Position numbers and translations under genes: made by a program. Below, piece by piece: positions 8,396-17,919 of a stretch of 64,000 bases of DNA. Source of the stretch: Pseudothermotoga sp. (GTDB taxonomy: Bacteria > Thermotogota > Thermotogae > Thermotogales > DSM-5069); contig DOKY01000036.1 of NCBI GenBank assembly GCA_003510135.1, positions 16,499 through 80,498 on the forward strand. The letters are read 5' to 3'. The stretch's first letter is position 1, and each line of letters opens with the position of its first letter. Under the pieces are notes generated by a model. It had not been told where the DNA came from and did no database searches. It saw only the letters and a list, made by a program, of their open reading frames with translations.

Positions 8396-9640
8396 TCAAA
8401 TCAGATGAACAAACAGACCACTCTTGAGTTTTGGTTCAAACCACGTCGACTTCGGCGGCATTATGAGTCCCGCGTCCGAAACGTTCATGAGCTCCTCAAT
8501 CGAAGTAGGATACAGTGCGAATGCCACTGCCCAGTCCTTCTTCAAGACATACTCCTCGAGCACTTCGAGTCCAAACACACCACCAACAAAATCGATTCTC
8601 TTGTCCCTTCTTGGATCTTTTATATTCAGGATCTTGTCCAGAACTTCTCTTTGCAGTATCGAAACATCCAGCGTTTCAACTGGATCAAGCCCGGCTTCTC
8701 TGAGCACGAAATCTTTCACCCTCAATCTGTACCATGTGTCCCCAAGGAACATGCCGAATTCGTGCTTTTCTTTCGGCCTATAAGGTCGAACGGGCGCCAC
8801 CTCAACGTTGAACACTCTTTCCAGGCGGTTCAAAAACTGTTCCACCGTGAGACCGTTCAGATCTTTTACGATCCTGTTGTAGTCGTATATTTTCAGCTGA
8901 TCGTGTGGAAAAACCACGCCAACGAAGTAATTGTACTCTTCCAGACCCGTATGGTTCGGATTCCGGTTGGCCATCCTTTGTGCGACTGTCACAGCAGCGG
9001 CAGCCCTGTGATGACCATCCGCGATGTAGAAGGCCGGCACCTCTTCAAACGCACGCTTGATTTCTTCGATCTTGCTGCGCTCTTTCACGACGTACACGAT
9101 CTGTCTAACGCCGTCCTCGTCCACGAAATCGTACTCGGGTTCCACTCGTGTGATCGAATCCAGTAGCTCGTTCAGACGCCTTTCGGCACGATAGAACAGG
9201 AAAACCAATCCAGTTTGTGCTCTCAGATACTCTATGTGCTTGACCCTCTCCTCCTCCTTATCCTTCCTCGTCAGCTCGTGTTTTTTGATCTTCGATTCGA
9301 GATATTCCTTCGCCGAGAAGGTCGCGACCAGACCAGTCTGTGTATGGTCATGAGAGATCTGCCTGTAGACATAGAAACATTCTTGATCGTCCTCAAAGAA
9401 GATCCCGTCTTCTCTGTACTTCTGAAGATTCCTTTTAGCCATTTCCAACGTCTCATAGCTGGACGGATCAACGGGTTCGTCGAAGTTTACCTCGGGCTTG
9501 GTGACCTTATAAAAGGCCAAAGGGTTTGAAAGAACTATCCTCTTTGCCTCCTCAAAGCTCACAACATCATACGGTTTCACTGCGACTCTCGCCGCGAAAT
9601 CTTTCCTCGGTCTGAGGGCCCTGAAGGGTCTAACCGTCAT
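8396..9640 (-). CDS. DUF1015 family protein
   Basis: A 414-residue protein of family DUF1015 (PF06245). It begins MTVRPFRALRPRKDFAARV and contains the family hallmark IADGHHRAAAA around residue 205. That box resembles the GxRR/GHHR-type nucleotide box of ParB-fold kinases, and a serine-kinase-like role has been discussed for the family; I cannot confirm it from sequence. Start: ATG 9640 has AAGGAGG upstream, inside the end of ybeY (11-base overlap). It is the last gene of the dnaG-rpoD-phoH-HD-ybeY group. Confidence 0.85.
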   Translation of the reverse strand: MTVRPFRALRPRKDFAARVAVKPYDVVSFEEAKRIVLSNPLAFYKVTKPEVNFDEPVDPSSYETLEMAKRNLQKYREDGIFFEDDQECFYVYRQISHDHTQTGLVATFSAKEYLESKIKKHELTRKDKEEERVKHIEYLRAQTGLVFLFYRAERRLNELLDSITRVEPEYDFVDEDGVRQIVYVVKERSKIEEIKRAFEEVPAFYIADGHHRAAAAVTVAQRMANRNPNHTGLEEYNYFVGVVFPHDQLKIYDYNRIVKDLNGLTVEQFLNRLERVFNVEVAPVRPYRPKEKHEFGMFLGDTWYRLRVKDFVLREAGLDPVETLDVSILQREVLDKILNIKDPRRDKRIDFVGGVFGLEVLEEYVLKKDWAVAFALYPTSIEELMNVSDAGLIMPPKSTWFEPKLKSGLFVHLI

Positions 9641-10052
9641 GGTGCTCAACCTCCTTTAGGTATGCCTCCTGTTTTTCGAACATGATTTCTGATTGACTCA
9701 CATCGAACTCGTGATCGTAACCTGCAAGGTGTAGTGCGGCGTGAATCACGACCCTCAGCAGTTCTTCTTCAAAACTGCAGCCAAACTTCTGTGCGTTTTT
9801 CGCCACAACCGCCGGACACAGGAACAATTCACCGTATAGATCTTCATCTTTGTAAACAAATGTTAATACGTCCGTTGACCCTGAACTGTTTCTGAAAGCT
9901 TCGTTCAGCTTGCGCATGGTCCTCTCACCAACGAAAAACACATCGACTACAGCGTTTCCAATCTCTTTCTGAACCACCCTTTCAAGGGCTCTCCGAATTT
10001 TCTTGGTCGGAAGACGGCGTTTCGTCCGATTTGTGAGCCGGATTTTCGGCAA
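9630..10052 (-). CDS. ybeY: Endoribonuclease YbeY (rRNA maturation factor)
   Basis: A 140-residue zinc endoribonuclease family protein that acts in 16S rRNA 3'-end processing and ribosome quality control. The zinc motif is HAALHLAGYDHE (three His) near residues 105-116, preceded by STDVLTFVY and YGELFLCP. The start is a TTG at 10052, placed after the strong site AAGGTGATC; it lies 71 bases inside the preceding HD-domain gene. The length upstream of the conserved core agrees with other YbeY proteins. Confidence 0.92.
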   Translation of the reverse strand: MPKIRLTNRTKRRLPTKKIRRALERVVQKEIGNAVVDVFFVGERTMRKLNEAFRNSSGSTDVLTFVYKDEDLYGELFLCPAVVAKNAQKFGCSFEEELLRVVIHAALHLAGYDHEFDVSQSEIMFEKQEAYLKEVEHHDG

Positions 10053-11406
10053 GCACGATCACCTTCTTGATCTCTTCTTTGGGATACTCTATCCTCGATT
10101 TGAACATGTTCAGCAGGACCCTCGCGAATTCGTCAGCCACCGCCTCCAGGTCCTTGAGCGTCAGACCCGACTCGTCGAGCTCGCGCTCGTTGTATATACC
10201 GGAAACTATCTCTTCCACGAGGGATCTGATCCTGCTCGCCGTAGGATTTTTCACGCTCCTGAAGGCCGCTTCCACGGAATCTGCAAGCATGATGATACCT
10301 GCCTCTTTGAACTGAGGTTTTGGCCCAGTGTATCTGAATTCATCCTCACTCAGATTTTCACCCATTTCTTTCGCTTTGTGGTAGAAGTACTTCTGTACGC
10401 GCGTTCCATGATGCTGCGGTATCACATCCTGAACCAAGAGCGGTAACCTGTGACGGCGCGCCAGTTCCTGACCATATTTCACGTGATCGAGGACAATCAA
10501 ATGGCTCAGCTTTGGATTGAGTTCATCGTGTGGATTTTTGTCCTCTATGTTCTCAGTGTAGAAATAAGGTCTTTTCACTTTACCAACGTCGTGAAAGTAC
10601 GCGGCGGTTCTCGCGAGTATGGGGTTCGCACCGATTTTCTCGGCGGCCGCCTCCGCAAGGTTCGCAACGATGGCCGAGTGATAGTACGTCCCCGGAGCCC
10701 GAAGCGACAGGAGCTTGATCAGTGGATGGTTCATGTTCCCAAGCTCCACCAAATCGATGTCCGAATAGATCAAGCTCGCATATTCCACGAACGGGAGCAA
10801 TCCAAGATCCACTACCGAGAACAAAAAGGGCATGATGAGTGAGAGCAACAAGTTTCGATCGAAAACAACTTTTTCTTTCGAAAAGAAGCCCAACAACAAG
10901 AACGAGACGTTGCAGACGACCGCAAAGAAAGCTGGTCTGACTATTTGAAGCCTCTTTTTCAAGCCAGAGCTTGCCACGGCGGCGACGATGTTGCAGACCA
11001 AAAGCAGGCTGAATTCCAACGATGAAGGTTCGATACTGACGATCAGCAAAGCCGAAGAAAAAACGGCCACACTGACAGTTAATCTTCTGTCAGTCAACAG
11101 ACCGAGCAGGAGTATCGGCGCAAAGAACGGGGAAGAGAAAATTCCAAACCTTCTCAACACCAGCCTTGAAACAAAGGAACCAGCAACAAGTGTGGAAAGG
11201 ACGAGAGCAGAGTATGCACCATGTAAAGAAAAGGGTTTTCTGTCCAGCTCTGTGGAGACAACAGTCAACCAAAGAACGGCGAGCCCAGCGTATTCAGCGA
11301 GGAACCTTGCTGGATCATGCAGGTTGGGGAACTGTACTAGAAACAACGAGATGAAAACAAACAAAAGGTGGTACCATTTTTTCAACAGGCTATTTATCAG
11401 AGCCAT
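9982..11406 (-). CDS. 7TM-HD phosphohydrolase (PgpH-like), short form
   Basis: A 474-residue membrane protein with a C-terminal HD phosphohydrolase domain of the 7TMR-HD type, the family of c-di-AMP phosphodiesterase PgpH. The N-terminal part (about 1-225) has seven or so hydrophobic segments. The HD domain then shows YHSAIVANLA, AYFHDVGKVKRPYFYTEN and IPQHHGTR. Classical PgpH proteins have a large extracytoplasmic domain between the first two helices; here it is missing. The C-terminus ends in a Glu/Ser/Pro-rich tail. ATG 11406 has GAGAGGA upstream and overlaps phoH by 17 bases. The gene order phoH-HD-ybeY is widely conserved. Confidence 0.88.
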   Translation of the reverse strand: MALINSLLKKWYHLLFVFISLFLVQFPNLHDPARFLAEYAGLAVLWLTVVSTELDRKPFSLHGAYSALVLSTLVAGSFVSRLVLRRFGIFSSPFFAPILLLGLLTDRRLTVSVAVFSSALLIVSIEPSSLEFSLLLVCNIVAAVASSGLKKRLQIVRPAFFAVVCNVSFLLLGFFSKEKVVFDRNLLLSLIMPFLFSVVDLGLLPFVEYASLIYSDIDLVELGNMNHPLIKLLSLRAPGTYYHSAIVANLAEAAAEKIGANPILARTAAYFHDVGKVKRPYFYTENIEDKNPHDELNPKLSHLIVLDHVKYGQELARRHRLPLLVQDVIPQHHGTRVQKYFYHKAKEMGENLSEDEFRYTGPKPQFKEAGIIMLADSVEAAFRSVKNPTASRIRSLVEEIVSGIYNERELDESGLTLKDLEAVADEFARVLLNMFKSRIEYPKEEIKKVIVLAENPAHKSDETPSSDQENSESP

Positions 11407-12349
11407 TCTTTTTCCTCTCGTATTCTTCGTAAGCCTTTATTATGTTCCTCACGACGGGATGTCTCACAACGTCTGCATCGCTCAGATAAACGAAACCCAC
11501 ACCGTCGATGCCTTTGAGTATCTTTTCGCACTCGATCAAACCCGACTGTTGTCTGTCTATGTCCACCTGGGTCACATCACCGGTTATCACAGCTTTGGAG
11601 TTGAAACCTATGCGCGTCAGGAACATCTTCATTTGTTGATGTGTGGCATTCTGCGCCTCATCGAGGATGATGAAACAGTTGTTCAAAGTTCTTCCACGCA
11701 TGAACGCCAGCGGAGCGATCTCAACGATGCCCCTTTGCCTGTACGCGTAGAACTTGTCAGCAGATATCATATCTAGGATTGCATCGTAGATGGGCCTCAA
11801 GTAAGGATCCACTTTCTCGACGAGATCGCCCGGAAGAAAGCCAAGTTTTTCACCAGCTTCGACAGCAGGTCTGGTGAGAACGATCCTCTGAACCAGACCA
11901 CTCTTGAGATACTCCAGTGCCATGGCCACAGCCAGGTAGGTTTTGCCCGTTCCGGCCGGCCCTATCACGAAGATCACGTCGTACTTCTTCATAGCCTCGA
12001 TGTATTCCATCTGTCCTCTGGTCTTGGGTCGTATCCTTCCTACGAGTGGTGAAGTTTGCAGAGTTTCTACTGCTTTTGTTGAGTCCGAGTACAGGCTCAC
12101 CAAAGCTTCGAACTCTTGCCAGTCCAGAGCGTAACCTTTTTTTGCGGCTGCAACCACCTGAGATATGATGTTCTCAACGATTTCGACAGTCGATTCATCG
12201 TTGCCTGCCACGACGATTCTTTTGTCCGAAACATCGATGCTCACGGGAAAACGTTTCTTCAAAAATCTCAGCCTGTTGTCGTACTGGCCAAGTACAATGA
12301 CCATATCAACACTGTCGGGAATTTCAACAGTCCTCGTTGCCAGTTTCAC
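11390..12349 (-). CDS. PhoH-family ATPase (PhoL type)
   Basis: A 319-residue P-loop ATPase of the PhoH family, linked to RNA metabolism and usually found beside ybeY. It has an N-terminal KH-like region, then the Walker A motif GPAGTGKTYLAV, TRPAVEAGEKLGFLPGDL, and Walker B FIILDEAQNAT. Start: I prefer the GTG at 12349, which follows GGAGGTGGT closely; a longer reading to 12397 would overlap the rpoD end. A TATAAT-like sequence sits just upstream of that GTG. Confidence 0.92.
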   Translation of the reverse strand: MKLATRTVEIPDSVDMVIVLGQYDNRLRFLKKRFPVSIDVSDKRIVVAGNDESTVEIVENIISQVVAAAKKGYALDWQEFEALVSLYSDSTKAVETLQTSPLVGRIRPKTRGQMEYIEAMKKYDVIFVIGPAGTGKTYLAVAMALEYLKSGLVQRIVLTRPAVEAGEKLGFLPGDLVEKVDPYLRPIYDAILDMISADKFYAYRQRGIVEIAPLAFMRGRTLNNCFIILDEAQNATHQQMKMFLTRIGFNSKAVITGDVTQVDIDRQQSGLIECEKILKGIDGVGFVYLSDADVVRHPVVRNIIKAYEEYERKKNGSDK

Positions 12350-12380
12350 ACCACCTCCAGTTCGATTATAACCGTCACAA

Positions 12381-13586
12381 TCATTTTTCTTGGTCATCGA
12401 GCAGGGTTATGAGAGACTTCAGATACTTGCTTCTGGAAGGATGCCTGAGTTTCCTGAGTGCCTTCACTTCTATTTGCCTGATCCTCTCTCTGGTCACGTT
12501 GAAGTACTGGCCCACTTCTTCGAGGGTTTTCGCCTTCCCATCGAGCAATCCGTAGCGCATCTTCAAAACCATGGCTTCTCTGGGATTCAACGTCTTGAGA
12601 ACTTTCTCGAGCTCTTCTCTGATGAGCATTCTCATGGCCTCTTTCTTGGGCGACGCTATGCTCTCGTCGGCAATGAAGTCTCCCATCACCGAGTCTTCGT
12701 CTTCACCAACCGGTGATTCCAAAGAGACGGTCTCGCGTGAAGCCTGAAGCACTTCTTCTATCTTTTCCACAGGTTTGTTCATCAGCTTTGCGAGCTCTTC
12801 CACCGTTGGTTGCTCACCGAACTTTTGATAGTACTCTCTGCTCACCCTGTTCAACTTGTTGATCGTTTCGACCATGTGCACCGGGATCCTTATCGTTCTT
12901 GCCTGATCCGCTATGGCACGTGTGATGGCTTGCCTGATCCACCACGTCGCGTACGTACTGAACTTGTAACCCTTTCGCCAGTCAAACTTTTCCACCGCTT
13001 TGAGCAGCCCGATGTTACCCTCCTGAATGAGATCCAGGAAAGACAAACCACGGCCTATGTAGCGCTTGGCTATGCTCACCACGAGTCTCAGGTTCGACTC
13101 GATCAACTTCTTCTTTGCCCTCTCGTTTCCCATCTGCGCGCGTCTTGCCAATTCCCTCTCCTGAGATGGGGTAAGTAGCGGTATCTTTCCGATCTCTCTG
13201 AGGTACATCTTTATCGGGTCTTTGAGCGACACGTTGTCGTACGTTTCGGGCCCTTCTTCTTCTGTGCTTGCGATTTCTTCAACATCCGACTCGACTTCGT
13301 CGAGGGACTCGGGCTCGGCGTCCTGAATCGTTATCTTGTTCTTTTCAAGTTCTTCGTAAATTCTTTCTATCAAAGAGGAATCGAAGCCATCGTAATCTGG
13401 AGGAAAGGCCTTGTCTATATCATCGTAGGTGATGAATCCCTTCCTTTTTCCGAGTTTGATGAGGTTCTTGATCTTCTTCTCTATTTCTTCTTGGGAGAGA
13501 GTCTTGAGACGCTTCTCTTCTTTTTCTTCTTCAGTATCGAGAACCCTTTCTTCCTTTTCGATCGTCTTTTCGTTTTCAAGTTCCAC
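12381..13586 (-). CDS. rpoD: RNA polymerase sigma factor RpoD (sigma-70)
   Basis: The primary sigma factor, 401 residues. Visible parts in order: an acidic, charged N-terminal region 1.1 ([20 protein letters not shown]), region 1.2 ([17 protein letters not shown]), region 2 ([58 protein letters not shown]), region 3 ([15 protein letters not shown]) and region 4.2 ([20 protein letters not shown]). Start: GTG 13586 with GGGAGGTGATC three bases upstream; it overlaps dnaG by 11 bases. The dnaG-rpoD pair is the usual macromolecular synthesis operon. Confidence 0.97.
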   Translation of the reverse strand: MELENEKTIEKEERVLDTEEEKEEKRLKTLSQEEIEKKIKNLIKLGKRKGFITYDDIDKAFPPDYDGFDSSLIERIYEELEKNKITIQDAEPESLDEVESDVEEIASTEEEGPETYDNVSLKDPIKMYLREIGKIPLLTPSQERELARRAQMGNERAKKKLIESNLRLVVSIAKRYIGRGLSFLDLIQEGNIGLLKAVEKFDWRKGYKFSTYATWWIRQAITRAIADQARTIRIPVHMVETINKLNRVSREYYQKFGEQPTVEELAKLMNKPVEKIEEVLQASRETVSLESPVGEDEDSVMGDFIADESIASPKKEAMRMLIREELEKVLKTLNPREAMVLKMRYGLLDGKAKTLEEVGQYFNVTRERIRQIEVKALRKLRHPSRSKYLKSLITLLDDQEK

Positions 13587-15252
13587 TCTGATCACCTCCC
13601 AGTGATCTGAGCTGAGAAACCAGCTCAAGCCTCCTTTTCAAAAGGAGGCCACGTTCTTCATCGTCCCGACAGGTAGCGAGTTTACTGTCAATCTGTGACA
13701 ATTCCCTTTCAACCGCTTTTCTTGTGAAGCGTTTTTTTAAATCGCTGAACACCTTCCATGGATCCCCCTCCGGTATCTTTGCCAGAACTGCGAACGCGTA
13801 CTGCTTTAGTTCAGGGCTCAGCTCCGACAAATCTCTTTTCTCGCGCAAGAAAGAGATCAGCTTTCTGGTCTTATCAGCAAAAAGTTCCGGATCTATTTCA
13901 TCGATCTTGTCTCTCAGTTCCTCACAGGTTATGTACAGATAAACTATGTAATCGTCTTCGGTTGGGAGCGTCGACCTTGAAGCCATCGTCGTCGGTGTGA
14001 CTTGAAGTCTGAACATTTCGTTCACCTGCGATGTGGACAGCCTTGTCTTTTGCGAGACAGCTTCAACGAGCCTTTCGTACCTGTCCATCCTTTTGTTCCT
14101 CAAAAGAATCTCCGCCCAGCCTCTTAAGGTGCCGATGTACTTTTCCAAACCTGCGCTTGTTGTAACATCGAAAAATCTTTCATAGACCTCGATGAGGTAA
14201 TTCTCAAAGGGCAAAGCTTCAGAAAGGAGCTTTTTCAAATAATCCGCTCCTCGTTTTCTGTAAGTTTCGTCTGGATCCTTTTCGGGTAATTTCAGCACCG
14301 CAACGTCAAAGGATGCCTCAACCAGAACTTTCAGTGATTTCAGAGTCGCTTTGATCCCAGCTCTGTCATTGTCGAAAGCCAGGATGACATTTCTGGAAAG
14401 CGGCATCAGCTTCGAAACGTGTTCCCTCGTCAGGCTGGTTCCAAGGACTGCGACCGCGTTCGTCACTCCAGCCCTGTGGAACGCTATGGCGTCGAAGTAA
14501 CCTTCGCAAATCACAGCAAAGTCCAGCGACTTGATCGCTTTCTTCGCTCTGTCCAGCATGAACAGAACGCTTTTCTTCGAGAAGAACTTTGTCTCAAGTG
14601 AGTTGAGATACTTCGGTTCGCGATCGTCCAGACTTCTACCGGCGAAGGCGATTATTTTGCCGTTTTCGTCCTTTATGGGTATCACCAATCTGCCTTCGAA
14701 GAGATCAACTCCGCTGCCAGATTTCGTAAGTCCGTACTGCAAAGCTTTCTCGTCCGGCAGAGACATTGATCGTGCCACCTTCTGGGCGATTCGAGAATTC
14801 TCAGGGCTGAAACCGAACTCGTATGAATTTGCTTCGTTCTCTGAAAACCCCCTTTTGGCGATGTACTCAACGGCAACTTTGTTTTGCTTGAACTGTTTCC
14901 TGTATTCTGCAAAAACCCTCGTCAGGTATTCCACGTACAGATCCTTTTCAGAGCGGCCCATTGAGATCTTCAGTTCCACACCCACCATTTTTGCGAGTCT
15001 TTCCAGTGCCTCTCTAAAGGATATATGCTCTATCTCCTGCAAAAACTTTATCGCATCGCCGGACGCACCACAACCGAAACAGTGATAGAGCTTCAGCACC
15101 GGGTTCACGAAAAAAGAAGGGGTCTTCTCAGCGTGGAACGGGCACAACCCCCTGTAGCTGGAACCAACCTTTTGCAGAGATACGTACTGGGAAACGAGCT
15201 CGACGATATCGACAGACTGCTTGATCTTTTCGATCAGGTCCTTGCTCACCAT
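13576..15252 (-). CDS. dnaG: DNA primase
   Basis: Makes RNA primers for replication. The 558-residue product has the CHC2 zinc finger (C37, H40, C58, C61 in [13 protein letters not shown] and [11 protein letters not shown]), the primase core and the Toprim domain ([28 protein letters not shown]). The C-terminal helicase-binding part is short and poorly conserved. ATG 15252 has no strong ribosome site nearby; GGTGAT lies about 20 bases upstream. It heads the dnaG-rpoD-phoH-HD-ybeY-DUF1015 group. Confidence 0.95.
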   Translation of the reverse strand: MVSKDLIEKIKQSVDIVELVSQYVSLQKVGSSYRGLCPFHAEKTPSFFVNPVLKLYHCFGCGASGDAIKFLQEIEHISFREALERLAKMVGVELKISMGRSEKDLYVEYLTRVFAEYRKQFKQNKVAVEYIAKRGFSENEANSYEFGFSPENSRIAQKVARSMSLPDEKALQYGLTKSGSGVDLFEGRLVIPIKDENGKIIAFAGRSLDDREPKYLNSLETKFFSKKSVLFMLDRAKKAIKSLDFAVICEGYFDAIAFHRAGVTNAVAVLGTSLTREHVSKLMPLSRNVILAFDNDRAGIKATLKSLKVLVEASFDVAVLKLPEKDPDETYRKRGADYLKKLLSEALPFENYLIEVYERFFDVTTSAGLEKYIGTLRGWAEILLRNKRMDRYERLVEAVSQKTRLSTSQVNEMFRLQVTPTTMASRSTLPTEDDYIVYLYITCEELRDKIDEIDPELFADKTRKLISFLREKRDLSELSPELKQYAFAVLAKIPEGDPWKVFSDLKKRFTRKAVERELSQIDSKLATCRDDEERGLLLKRRLELVSQLRSLGGDQSGT

Positions 15253-15311
15253 TGTGAGGTTGTCCGCGGAAACATCACCGACTTTCTTTGACTGGTTCGC
15301 ACGCGTAAAAG

Positions 15312-15332
15312 TTCAAAGGGGCCTCAGGCCCC
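15312..15332 (-). terminator. Probable terminator after rpsI
   Basis: The + strand sequence GGGGCCTCAGGCCCC (15318-15332) forms a 6-base-pair GC-only stem; on the minus strand it is followed by TTTGAACTTTT. The T run is interrupted, so termination may be partial. It separates the ribosomal protein genes from dnaG. Confidence 0.6.
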
Positions 15333-15339
15333 ATGAGCT

Positions 15340-15753
15340 TCATCTCTTGGAATACTGCGGTGCCCTGCGGGCTTTCTTCAGTCCGTACTTCTTCCTTTCG
15401 ACCATCCTTGGATCTCTCGTGAGCATTCCCTTTTCTCTCAGCGTAGGTCTCAGATTCTCGTCAAACTGAACAAGCGCTCTCGCTAATCCGAGTCGGACTG
15501 CTCCGGCCTGCCCAGAGAGACCTCCACCTTCGACGTTGATCAAGATGTCGAATTTCCCAACCATGTTCGTGACAACAAGAGGTTCCATGGCGTGCCGCGC
15601 CCTGACGGCATCTTTGAAGTACTCCTCAGCATCGCCGTACTCTTTGTGGTTTATGATCAACTTTCCACTGCCAGGCCTCAGATAAACACGAGCAACGGAC
15701 GTTTTCCTTCTTCCAACACCGTGATACGTGACTTGCTGATTAACTACGGCCAT
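15340..15753 (-). CDS. rpsI: Ribosomal protein S9
   Basis: A 137-residue protein of the small subunit whose C-terminal tail reaches the P-site tRNA. It has [12 protein letters not shown] near the start, [19 protein letters not shown] in the middle and the typical basic C-terminus ending SKR. ATG 15753 follows GGGAGGGTGAACG. It lies 14 bases after rplM, the standard rplM-rpsI pair. Confidence 0.98.
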   Translation of the reverse strand: MAVVNQQVTYHGVGRRKTSVARVYLRPGSGKLIINHKEYGDAEEYFKDAVRARHAMEPLVVTNMVGKFDILINVEGGGLSGQAGAVRLGLARALVQFDENLRPTLREKGMLTRDPRMVERKKYGLKKARRAPQYSKR

Positions 15754-15767
15754 CGTTCACCCTCCCA

Positions 15768-16211
15768 TCATATTTCGATTGGCACGGGTTTCTGGGCTTC
15801 GTGCGGGTGCCTGTCTGATGCGTACACCTTCAGTCTTTTCAAGTACCTGTCTCCGAGTGCCTTCTTCGGAAGCATTCGTTTGACCGCCAGGTATATCAAC
15901 CTTTCAGGATGCGTCTGGAGCAGCTGTTTCGCTGTCTGCATCTTCAATCCACCGGGATAGCCACTGTAACGATAGTAGATCTTTTGCTCGAGCTTGCGGC
16001 CCGTCAACAAGACCTTGTCTGCGTTGATGACCACCACATAGTTGCCGTTGTCAACACCAGGGAAAAACGTTGGTTCGTTCTTTCCCATCAAGTACTTGGC
16101 TATCTGAGTCGCCAGTCTACCCAGAACCTTACCCGACGCATCGACGAGATACCATTTTCCTCCCGCATTTCTCACGATCGTCGTTTTCTGTATGGGCAAA
16201 GGACGTGCCAT
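15768..16211 (-). CDS. rplM: Ribosomal protein L13
   Basis: A 147-residue large-subunit protein, early in 50S assembly. It shows [39 protein letters not shown] and [22 protein letters not shown] 16211 follows GGAGGGTCAGAAG. It is 13 bases from rpmA, so the two ribosomal pairs rplU-rpmA and rplM-rpsI may be one transcript. Confidence 0.98.
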   Translation of the reverse strand: MARPLPIQKTTIVRNAGGKWYLVDASGKVLGRLATQIAKYLMGKNEPTFFPGVDNGNYVVVINADKVLLTGRKLEQKIYYRYSGYPGGLKMQTAKQLLQTHPERLIYLAVKRMLPKKALGDRYLKRLKVYASDRHPHEAQKPVPIEI

Positions 16212-16224
16212 CTTCTGACCCTCC

Positions 16225-16497
16225 TCACTGCTGTTGTGGAACGACTTTGACGTACTTTCTGTTCCTTCTCGTGTAGAACTTCACAAGCCCATCTTTGAGA
16301 GCGAACAGTGTGAAATCCCTGCCGCAGCCCACGTTCTCTCCCGGATGTATTTTGGTTCCTCTCTGCCTCACCAGTATGTTTCCGGCCTTCACGACTTGTC
16401 CATCGCCGACTTTCACACCGAGGTACTTAGGCTTGCTGTCTCTGTTCCCTATAGAACCGCTCTTTCTATGACCGAACAATTGTATGTCGATCCTCAT
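16225..16497 (-). CDS. rpmA: Ribosomal protein L27 with cleavable N-terminal extension
   Basis: A 90-residue large-subunit protein near the peptidyl transferase centre. The mature core begins [13 protein letters not shown] and includes [19 protein letters not shown]. In front of it is the extension MRIDIQLF, which resembles the Firmicutes-type extension that the protease Prp removes after the Phe. The prp gene is directly upstream, which fits. ATG 16497 has GGAGG 9 bases upstream, within the prp end (32-base overlap). Confidence 0.96.
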   Translation of the reverse strand: MRIDIQLFGHRKSGSIGNRDSKPKYLGVKVGDGQVVKAGNILVRQRGTKIHPGENVGCGRDFTLFALKDGLVKFYTRRNRKYVKVVPQQQ

Positions 16498-16801
16498 CAA
16501 CCTTCACCTCCACGGACAGGTTTCGTGGATACTGTGATCTGATATCCTCGACGCTTTCGTAAAGCTCTTCGACCAGAAGATCAGACAGCTCGTTGGGGCA
16601 GGGTATCTGCACGTTCAGTCGAGCGTGTTTTTTCTCAACGATTGCTCCACAACGCTTTGCCAGTATACGCGCCGTGTGTTGTGCGAGCGTGCTCACCGCA
16701 GCACAAACGATATCCTTGCCCTTCACGTCGAACCCACTGTGACCCTCGAAAGAGAATGAGACGTAACGGCCATTGGTCGACGAAAAGCTCGCCTTTATCA
16801 C
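16466..16801 (-). CDS. prp: Ribosomal-processing cysteine protease Prp
   Basis: A 111-residue protease that trims the N-terminus of L27. The catalytic pair is H21 in FEGHSGFD and C33 in [12 protein letters not shown], matching the family pattern. The start GTG at 16801 overlaps the rplU stop as GTGA, with GGTGAAAGCTC upstream. The order rplU-prp-rpmA is the one seen in Firmicutes and relatives, where L27 carries the extension. Confidence 0.92.
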   Translation of the reverse strand: MIKASFSSTNGRYVSFSFEGHSGFDVKGKDIVCAAVSTLAQHTARILAKRCGAIVEKKHARLNVQIPCPNELSDLLVEELYESVEDIRSQYPRNLSVEVKVDEDRHTIVRS

Positions 16802-17121
16802 GAGCTTTCACCAAGATCGATTCTGTCGATCTTGACCAGGGTGTACCACTGCCTGTGGCCTCTTCTCCTCCTTACGTTCTTCTTCGGTCGGTACCTTATG
16901 GACATGACCTTCCTGGCTTTCTCGTGCTTGAGTACCGTGGCTTTGACGCTGCAACCTTCCAGGTAGGGTTGACCTATCTTGACGCCCTGATCAGTAGAGA
17001 TATGCACCACGCGGTCAAAGACGACCGCCTCACCTTCTGCCTGTGGAAGTTTTTCCACAGCTACCACGTCGCCTTCAGCGACTCGGTACTGCTTTCCGCC
17101 GGTCTCAATGATAGCGTACAC
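16798..17121 (-). CDS. rplU: Ribosomal protein L21
   Basis: A 107-residue large-subunit protein starting MYAIIETGGKQYRVAEGD and ending with VRRRRGHRQWYTLVKIDRI. I chose GTG 17121 because GGAGGTGCGATC is directly upstream and the length is then normal. First gene of the minus-strand ribosomal group. The leader upstream (to about 17250) has an A/T-rich segment and an imperfect extended -10 (TGATAGAAT) but no convincing -35. Confidence 0.97.
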   Translation of the reverse strand: MYAIIETGGKQYRVAEGDVVAVEKLPQAEGEAVVFDRVVHISTDQGVKIGQPYLEGCSVKATVLKHEKARKVMSIRYRPKKNVRRRRGHRQWYTLVKIDRIDLGESS

Positions 17122-17337
17122 GATCGCACCTCCTTGGTAAACAGGCACTGAAAAACGTAGTTCCAGACTCGTGGAACCTTTTTCAACGTTTTTCACGTGC
17201 CGAGTCTCTGTTCAGCGTAGATATTCTATCACCTTCGGCATTAAGGTTTAGAAAATAAAACTTTACACGAACATTCCCTGCAGAAAATGTTGAGAAACGT
17301 TACGGCCTGCCCACTTCGAAAAATATGAAAGTACAAC
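17122..17337. other. Intergenic region between divergent rplU and 17384 gene
   Basis: About 215 bases with no gene. It must hold the rplU promoter on the minus strand; the best candidate is TAGAAT (plus-strand complement at 17223-17228) in a TGATAGAAT context, without a clear -35. I saw no tRNA or obvious structured leader. Confidence 0.4.
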
Positions 17338-17379
17338 TTGAAAAATCTGAAGAAATGGTTTACAATTTTTGTGAGGTGG
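17338..17379 (+). promoter_or_regulatory. Strong promoter and ribosome site for the 17384 gene
   Basis: TTGAAA (17338-17343), a spacer of exactly 17 bases, and TACAAT (17361-17366) form a good sigma-70 promoter. GAGGTGG follows at about 17373-17379, so the untranslated leader would be only about ten bases. Confidence 0.8.
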
Positions 17380-17383
17380 TTCT

Positions 17384-17905
17384 ATGCTGTTGGCTGTGGT
17401 CCTGATCCTAGCGGGTCTTGGTCTGATAATCTTCGGTGCCAGGGTATTCTTCGGTGTGCTGTTTTTAGCCTCTGGGATCTATCTAATAGCTTGCTTCTTG
17501 AACATCAAGTTGAAGTGTAAAAAGAGGCGAGAACAGGAGCTTTCTTTCCTGAGGGAACAGTTGAAAGGCAAGCTCAACGAAGAGGACCTGGAATGGGTTA
17601 CGAGCTTTCTCACGGCCCCGATCGGTAGAAAATTCATCATCTGGGTCCAGGAGAGAAAAGAGAACGCGAACGTCAGGATCTCTATACCTGTTTCGCTTGT
17701 GATGCTCTTGAGGCCTTTTTTGAATTCGCTCACACCGCTGCTGATGAAGTACCTCGACAAGAAGGTGCCGTTTTCTCTGTCGAAAGACGATCTCAACATG
17801 ATAATCAAGCTGTTGAATTCCTGTCTTGACGAGATCTCAACTTACAGGGGAGATTTCTTACACATCGAAACTCAGGACGCCACGATCAGGATCGGTTTGA
17901 TGTGA
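17384..17905 (+). CDS. Membrane-anchored protein with YvlB-like C-terminal domain
   Basis: A 173-residue protein. Two hydrophobic helices (about 2-20 and 23-40) are followed by a basic stretch KCKKRREQE and a helical linker. The C-terminal part (about 95-173) reads VRISIPVSLVMLLRPFL, a charged helix, then HIETQDATIRIGL. It resembles the C-terminal part of the next gene product (VDVKIPLSMAQLLKLTLPAL, then NISSEDGTIVRLFI), and both resemble the YvlB/LiaX-type SHOCT-like domain. Role unknown; relatives take part in envelope-stress responses in Firmicutes. It has its own strong promoter and is 14 bases before the next gene. Confidence 0.7.
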   Translation: MLLAVVLILAGLGLIIFGARVFFGVLFLASGIYLIACFLNIKLKCKKRREQELSFLREQLKGKLNEEDLEWVTSFLTAPIGRKFIIWVQERKENANVRISIPVSLVMLLRPFLNSLTPLLMKYLDKKVPFSLSKDDLNMIIKLLNSCLDEISTYRGDFLHIETQDATIRIGLM

Positions 17906-17919
17906 AAGGAGGATGAAAA

